A stretch of DNA of 64,000 nt, from contig NZ_JAHZSV010000003.1 of the NCBI RefSeq assembly GCF_019457905.1, forward strand, positions 186,001 to 250,000. The letters are read 5' to 3'. Shown here one piece after another: positions 61,472 through 64,000 of the stretch. A program made the position numbers and the translations under genes. Under the pieces are notes generated by a model. It saw only the letters and a list, made by a program, of their open reading frames with translations, searched no databases and had not been told where the DNA came from. The stretch comes from Flagellimonas abyssi (lineage in GTDB: Bacteria; Bacteroidota; Bacteroidia; Flavobacteriales; Flavobacteriaceae). Each line of letters opens with the position of its first letter. The stretch's first letter is position 1.

Positions 61472-61828
61472 TTATCGAGTAATTCCGAGTTTCACCGAAA
61501 CACTTTCCACATCGCCCCCAATCGGTGGATTAATTTTGGAAACTTCTACTTCCACTTCGGTTACTTCTTGTATTTCTTTAAAAATACGATCAATAATACG
61601 CTTGGCCACATGTTCCAATAAATTGGAACGTACCTTCATTTCTTCTTTTACAATATTGTTCAGATGAACGTAATCCACAGTTTCACTCAACTGATCGGAG
61701 ATTGCAGGTCGGGAAAGATCTGCGGAAATCTCAAGATCTACCCTGTAATCGCTCCCAATGAGCATTTCTTCCTTTAAACATCCATGATTGGAGTGTATCC
61801 TAATATTTTTTAACCTGATTTTACCCAA
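61472..61828 (-). CDS. folB: dihydroneopterin aldolase
   Basis: This 118-residue protein matches FolB: IRLKNIRIHSNHGCLKEEM at the start, YRVDLEISADLSRPAISDQL and SETVDYVHLNNIVKEEM in the middle, and LLEHVAKRIIDRIF later, with EVEVSKINPPIGGDVESVSV near the end. Catalytic residues include Glu22-equivalent and the terminal Lys. It cleaves dihydroneopterin in folate biosynthesis. Full length. Confidence 0.95.
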   Translation of the reverse strand: MGKIRLKNIRIHSNHGCLKEEMLIGSDYRVDLEISADLSRPAISDQLSETVDYVHLNNIVKEEMKVRSNLLEHVAKRIIDRIFKEIQEVTEVEVEVSKINPPIGGDVESVSVKLGITR

Positions 61829-61875
61829 AACTGTGAATTATAAGAAAGGGCAAAAATACGTGAAAACACATTAAA

Positions 61876-62835
61876 TCAATACATACATCTACAGTTACTT
61901 ATTCCTTGGAAAAGATCCATTCCAACGGTAACTACATGCGTACCTGTGCTATATCCCAAAATTTCATTGGTGATTACCTGATAGGAATAGCCAAAATAGA
62001 AATTGCTTTTTTTAAGACCGGCTATAGGTGCTATGTACAATGGTTTTCCTAATTGATCGTTCAAAAAACGATAGGTGAGACCCACGTAATAGTAATCTTC
62101 AAAATCACGGAAACGGAACTTGGCGTTCAAATCGGTAACGGAACGGCCATCGCTTTCGAACCACTGAAAGAAAACAGAGGGTTCAATTTCCAGTTTACTG
62201 TTCTTGCTCTTGGAAATGCTGTACCCGGAATATACGTAGTAGTTTCTGAGTTTATTGGGCTCTATGGTAATAATATCGGTATTGAAATTGGACAGATCCT
62301 TGTTCAGGACATTCCCTGCATTTGCACTAAAGAAGAACTTGTCATAACGATAAAGTACCCCAAGATCAAAATTGTGGTTGGTGGTGGCCTTATCGTCAGC
62401 TGGTAATTGCCCGTTGTTCTCCCTGAATTGCTCCACATCTATCCTAAACTGGTTAAAGTTGTAAGAGATACCAAAAGAGAGAAAGATATCGTCGTACCTA
62501 TCCAGTGTCAAATGGTGTGCAAAAGAAACCCTGGCACCTCTTTGTCTGGTATATCCATTGCTATCATTATAGAGCATCATACCAACTCCCGATCTATTCC
62601 CTATTCTGGCGTCTGCGGCCAAGGTCTGTGTATCTGGAGCATCTTCTATTCCTACCCATTGTGTAAGACCGTTTAGACGGACTTTTATATGATCACCGAT
62701 ACCCGCATAGGTAGGGGACATTAAAAATGGATTATCTGCAATGTATTGGGATAATTGGGGTACGGTCAACTCTTGTCCCTTGGCATTTATTGCCAAGGAA
62801 AACAATAAGATGGCTACGTATATTCTTTTTTGCAT
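61876..62835 (-). CDS. PorP/SprF family type IX secretion outer membrane protein
   Basis: This 319-residue protein has a signal peptide (VAILLFSLAINAKGQ). The family start is LSQYIADNPFLMSPTYAG, followed by an outer membrane barrel ending THVVTVGMDLFQGISNCRC. PorP/SprF proteins anchor specific type IX secretion cargo to the cell surface. It lies 22 bp after the gene for a protein with a type B sorting domain, so the pair probably works together. Confidence 0.95.
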   Translation of the reverse strand: MQKRIYVAILLFSLAINAKGQELTVPQLSQYIADNPFLMSPTYAGIGDHIKVRLNGLTQWVGIEDAPDTQTLAADARIGNRSGVGMMLYNDSNGYTRQRGARVSFAHHLTLDRYDDIFLSFGISYNFNQFRIDVEQFRENNGQLPADDKATTNHNFDLGVLYRYDKFFFSANAGNVLNKDLSNFNTDIITIEPNKLRNYYVYSGYSISKSKNSKLEIEPSVFFQWFESDGRSVTDLNAKFRFRDFEDYYYVGLTYRFLNDQLGKPLYIAPIAGLKKSNFYFGYSYQVITNEILGYSTGTHVVTVGMDLFQGISNCRCMY

Positions 62836-62857
62836 GGGGCTATAGCAGGTTAAGTGT

Positions 62858-64000
62858 TTATTCTCTGTATAATGTAAAGTGACCTACAAACTCTCTGTTA
62901 TCCTGTGCTCCCTCAAGTCGTACAACATACCAGTAATCTCCGGTAGGCAATGGTTTACCTTCGTAATTTCCATCCCAACCCTTAACGTTGCGGGTCATCT
63001 CTTCCACTACTCTACCATAACGGTCATAAATCTTGATTAGTACGTCAGGGAACCCTTCAATGTTGTCAGGTATCCAAAAGTCGTTGCGACCGTCGCCATC
63101 TGGGGTGAAAAAGTTCGGGAATTCGATATCTATGAACTCCATAAAGATCTCTGCAGTGGCCTCACAACCGTTTTGATCGATCACTGTTACCGTATACGTT
63201 CCTGTACTATTAATAAAGAAAGTGTTGTCCGTTCCATTATCCACATCATTGAAGTAGAAGGTATAATCCTCCACACCACCATCGGCAATTGCCGTAATTT
63301 GATTGATGGTTGTGTTCTCCAATGTCAGTACCAATGGTTCAAAAGTAGCTATGGTAAAGTCATAGGTGGCCATACATCCATTGGCATGTGCTATGGTGAG
63401 GTAATGGTCGCCTGGCGTCATATTGGTAAAGTCGGCCGACAATTGCATATCTGCCGGGTCTGTGGAATCCAAGGCATACATTAGGTCGCCGGCAATGGAT
63501 TCATCTTCCAAAACAATGTTCAAATAGTTGTTGGGTAAGTTTCCGGTACACTCGTACATAGGGGTTACCGTGGCGGCCAGAACAACACCTGGATCTATTT
63601 CGACGATTACATTGGTCTCACAACCTTGCGCATCCCTGATGAACACCACATGTGCACCCGCGGTCAAGTTTTGGAACAAGGTCTGATCTTGTACAAAATT
63701 TGCATCGGCACTACTGTTCAAACTTGTTTCGTATGGAGCTGTTCCTCCAGAAATTTGAATTTCGAACGAACCATCGCCACTTTCAAAACATACCTCATCG
63801 GTAATATTGATGGCTTCCGCAACAATGGGCTCTGGTTGCTCAAGTTCGAACTGGAACGTAATGAAACATCCGTTTACATCCTGGGCAATAACATCGTAAA
63901 TGCCCGGAGCCAAATCGGTAAAGGTGTTTACGGTATCGAATCTATTAAGGCTAGGTGAAATGGCGTATAAAATTTCACCTGTTCCACCGGATACCTCAAC
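62858..64000 (-). CDS. T9SS type B sorting domain-containing surface protein, partial
   Basis: Only the C-terminal ~380 residues are in the window; the frame is open to the right edge. It has tandem beta repeats of the SprB kind (PGIYDVIAQDVNGCFITFQ, GAHVVFIRDAQGCETNVIV, GTYTVTVIDQNGCEATAEI), each with a D-x-x-G-C core. It ends in the gliding-motility/CHU C-terminal domain (FPNFFTPDGDGRNDFW, IYDRYGRVVEEM, KPLPTGDYWYVVRLEG). This type B signal directs export by the type IX system together with the PorP/SprF partner. Full size unknown. Confidence 0.93.
   Translation of the reverse strand, partial: VEVSGGTGEILYAISPSLNRFDTVNTFTDLAPGIYDVIAQDVNGCFITFQFELEQPEPIVAEAINITDEVCFESGDGSFEIQISGGTAPYETSLNSSADANFVQDQTLFQNLTAGAHVVFIRDAQGCETNVIVEIDPGVVLAATVTPMYECTGNLPNNYLNIVLEDESIAGDLMYALDSTDPADMQLSADFTNMTPGDHYLTIAHANGCMATYDFTIATFEPLVLTLENTTINQITAIADGGVEDYTFYFNDVDNGTDNTFFINSTGTYTVTVIDQNGCEATAEIFMEFIDIEFPNFFTPDGDGRNDFWIPDNIEGFPDVLIKIYDRYGRVVEEMTRNVKGWDGNYEGKPLPTGDYWYVVRLEGAQDNREFVGHFTLYRE

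Noticed and set aside
1..64000. CRISPR array or ribosomal RNA genes
   Set aside because: No regularly spaced repeats with unique spacers and no rRNA-like stretches were seen on either strand.

Overview
The window reads as a chromosome segment of a marine-type Flavobacteriaceae bacterium (Bacteroidota), probably close to Muricauda/Allomuricauda. The evidence is a SusC/SusD pair, a PorP/SprF protein beside a protein with a type IX secretion type B C-terminus, TAnnTTTG promoter elements, and BfmA/DUF5712 mobilisation genes. The genus is inferred from gene content only.

Left flank (1-14.9 kb). A partial alpha/beta hydrolase, an AraC regulator, an NTF2-like protein, an SDR oxidoreductase and an HxlR regulator are followed by about 1.4 kb of decayed sequence. 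This decayed stretch holds a truncated lipoprotein start and an RpoA-CTD-like gene with an in-frame stop. Next is a minus-strand operon that looks built for phosphoester scavenging: alkaline-phosphatase-superfamily phosphodiesterase, SusC, SusD, metallophosphoesterase, and endonuclease/exonuclease/phosphatase. A divergent TetR gene with two palindromic operators in the shared promoter region probably controls it. A remnant of the conjugation gene traN lies just before the island.

Genomic island (14915-35367, about 20.4 kb). A perfect 43-bp direct repeat, equal to the 3' half of a CAT-anticodon tRNA gene, bounds the element. The full tRNA is at the right end, and a tyrosine integrase lies just inside the left end. 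Paired TGTTGTACC motifs occur near both ends. Cargo includes a six-gene run hsdR-hsdM-hsdS-ptuA-like ATPase-ptuB-like HNH-DUF6998-like protein. This is a type I restriction-modification system joined to a Septu-like module; the last gene is frameshifted. The island also carries a Fic protein with a five-copy operator array, three tandem small paralogues next to a HEPN protein, an XRE regulator, a relaxase and BfmA protein with a candidate oriT, an excisionase-like protein, and a SIR2-like protein. It looks like a mobilisable defence island: it has mobilisation genes but no conjugation apparatus.

Right flank (35.4-64 kb). Mostly conserved housekeeping genes: methylmalonyl-CoA epimerase, rbfA, an ABC permease, dusB, a TonB-dependent receptor, lepA, two transporters with RCK/TrkA domains, an MBL hydrolase, three peptidases (S8, M1, S41), rnpA, a C5 cytosine methyltransferase, a GNAT, a CDF exporter, rpiB, rnr, a LysE exporter, two tRNA-Cys-type genes, folB, porP/sprF and a large T9SS-secreted protein running off the right edge. 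Points of interest here are a palindromic element inside the rnpA reading frame, a second tRNA-Cys with C33, and an AT-rich rpiB-rnr spacer with DnaA-box-like sites.
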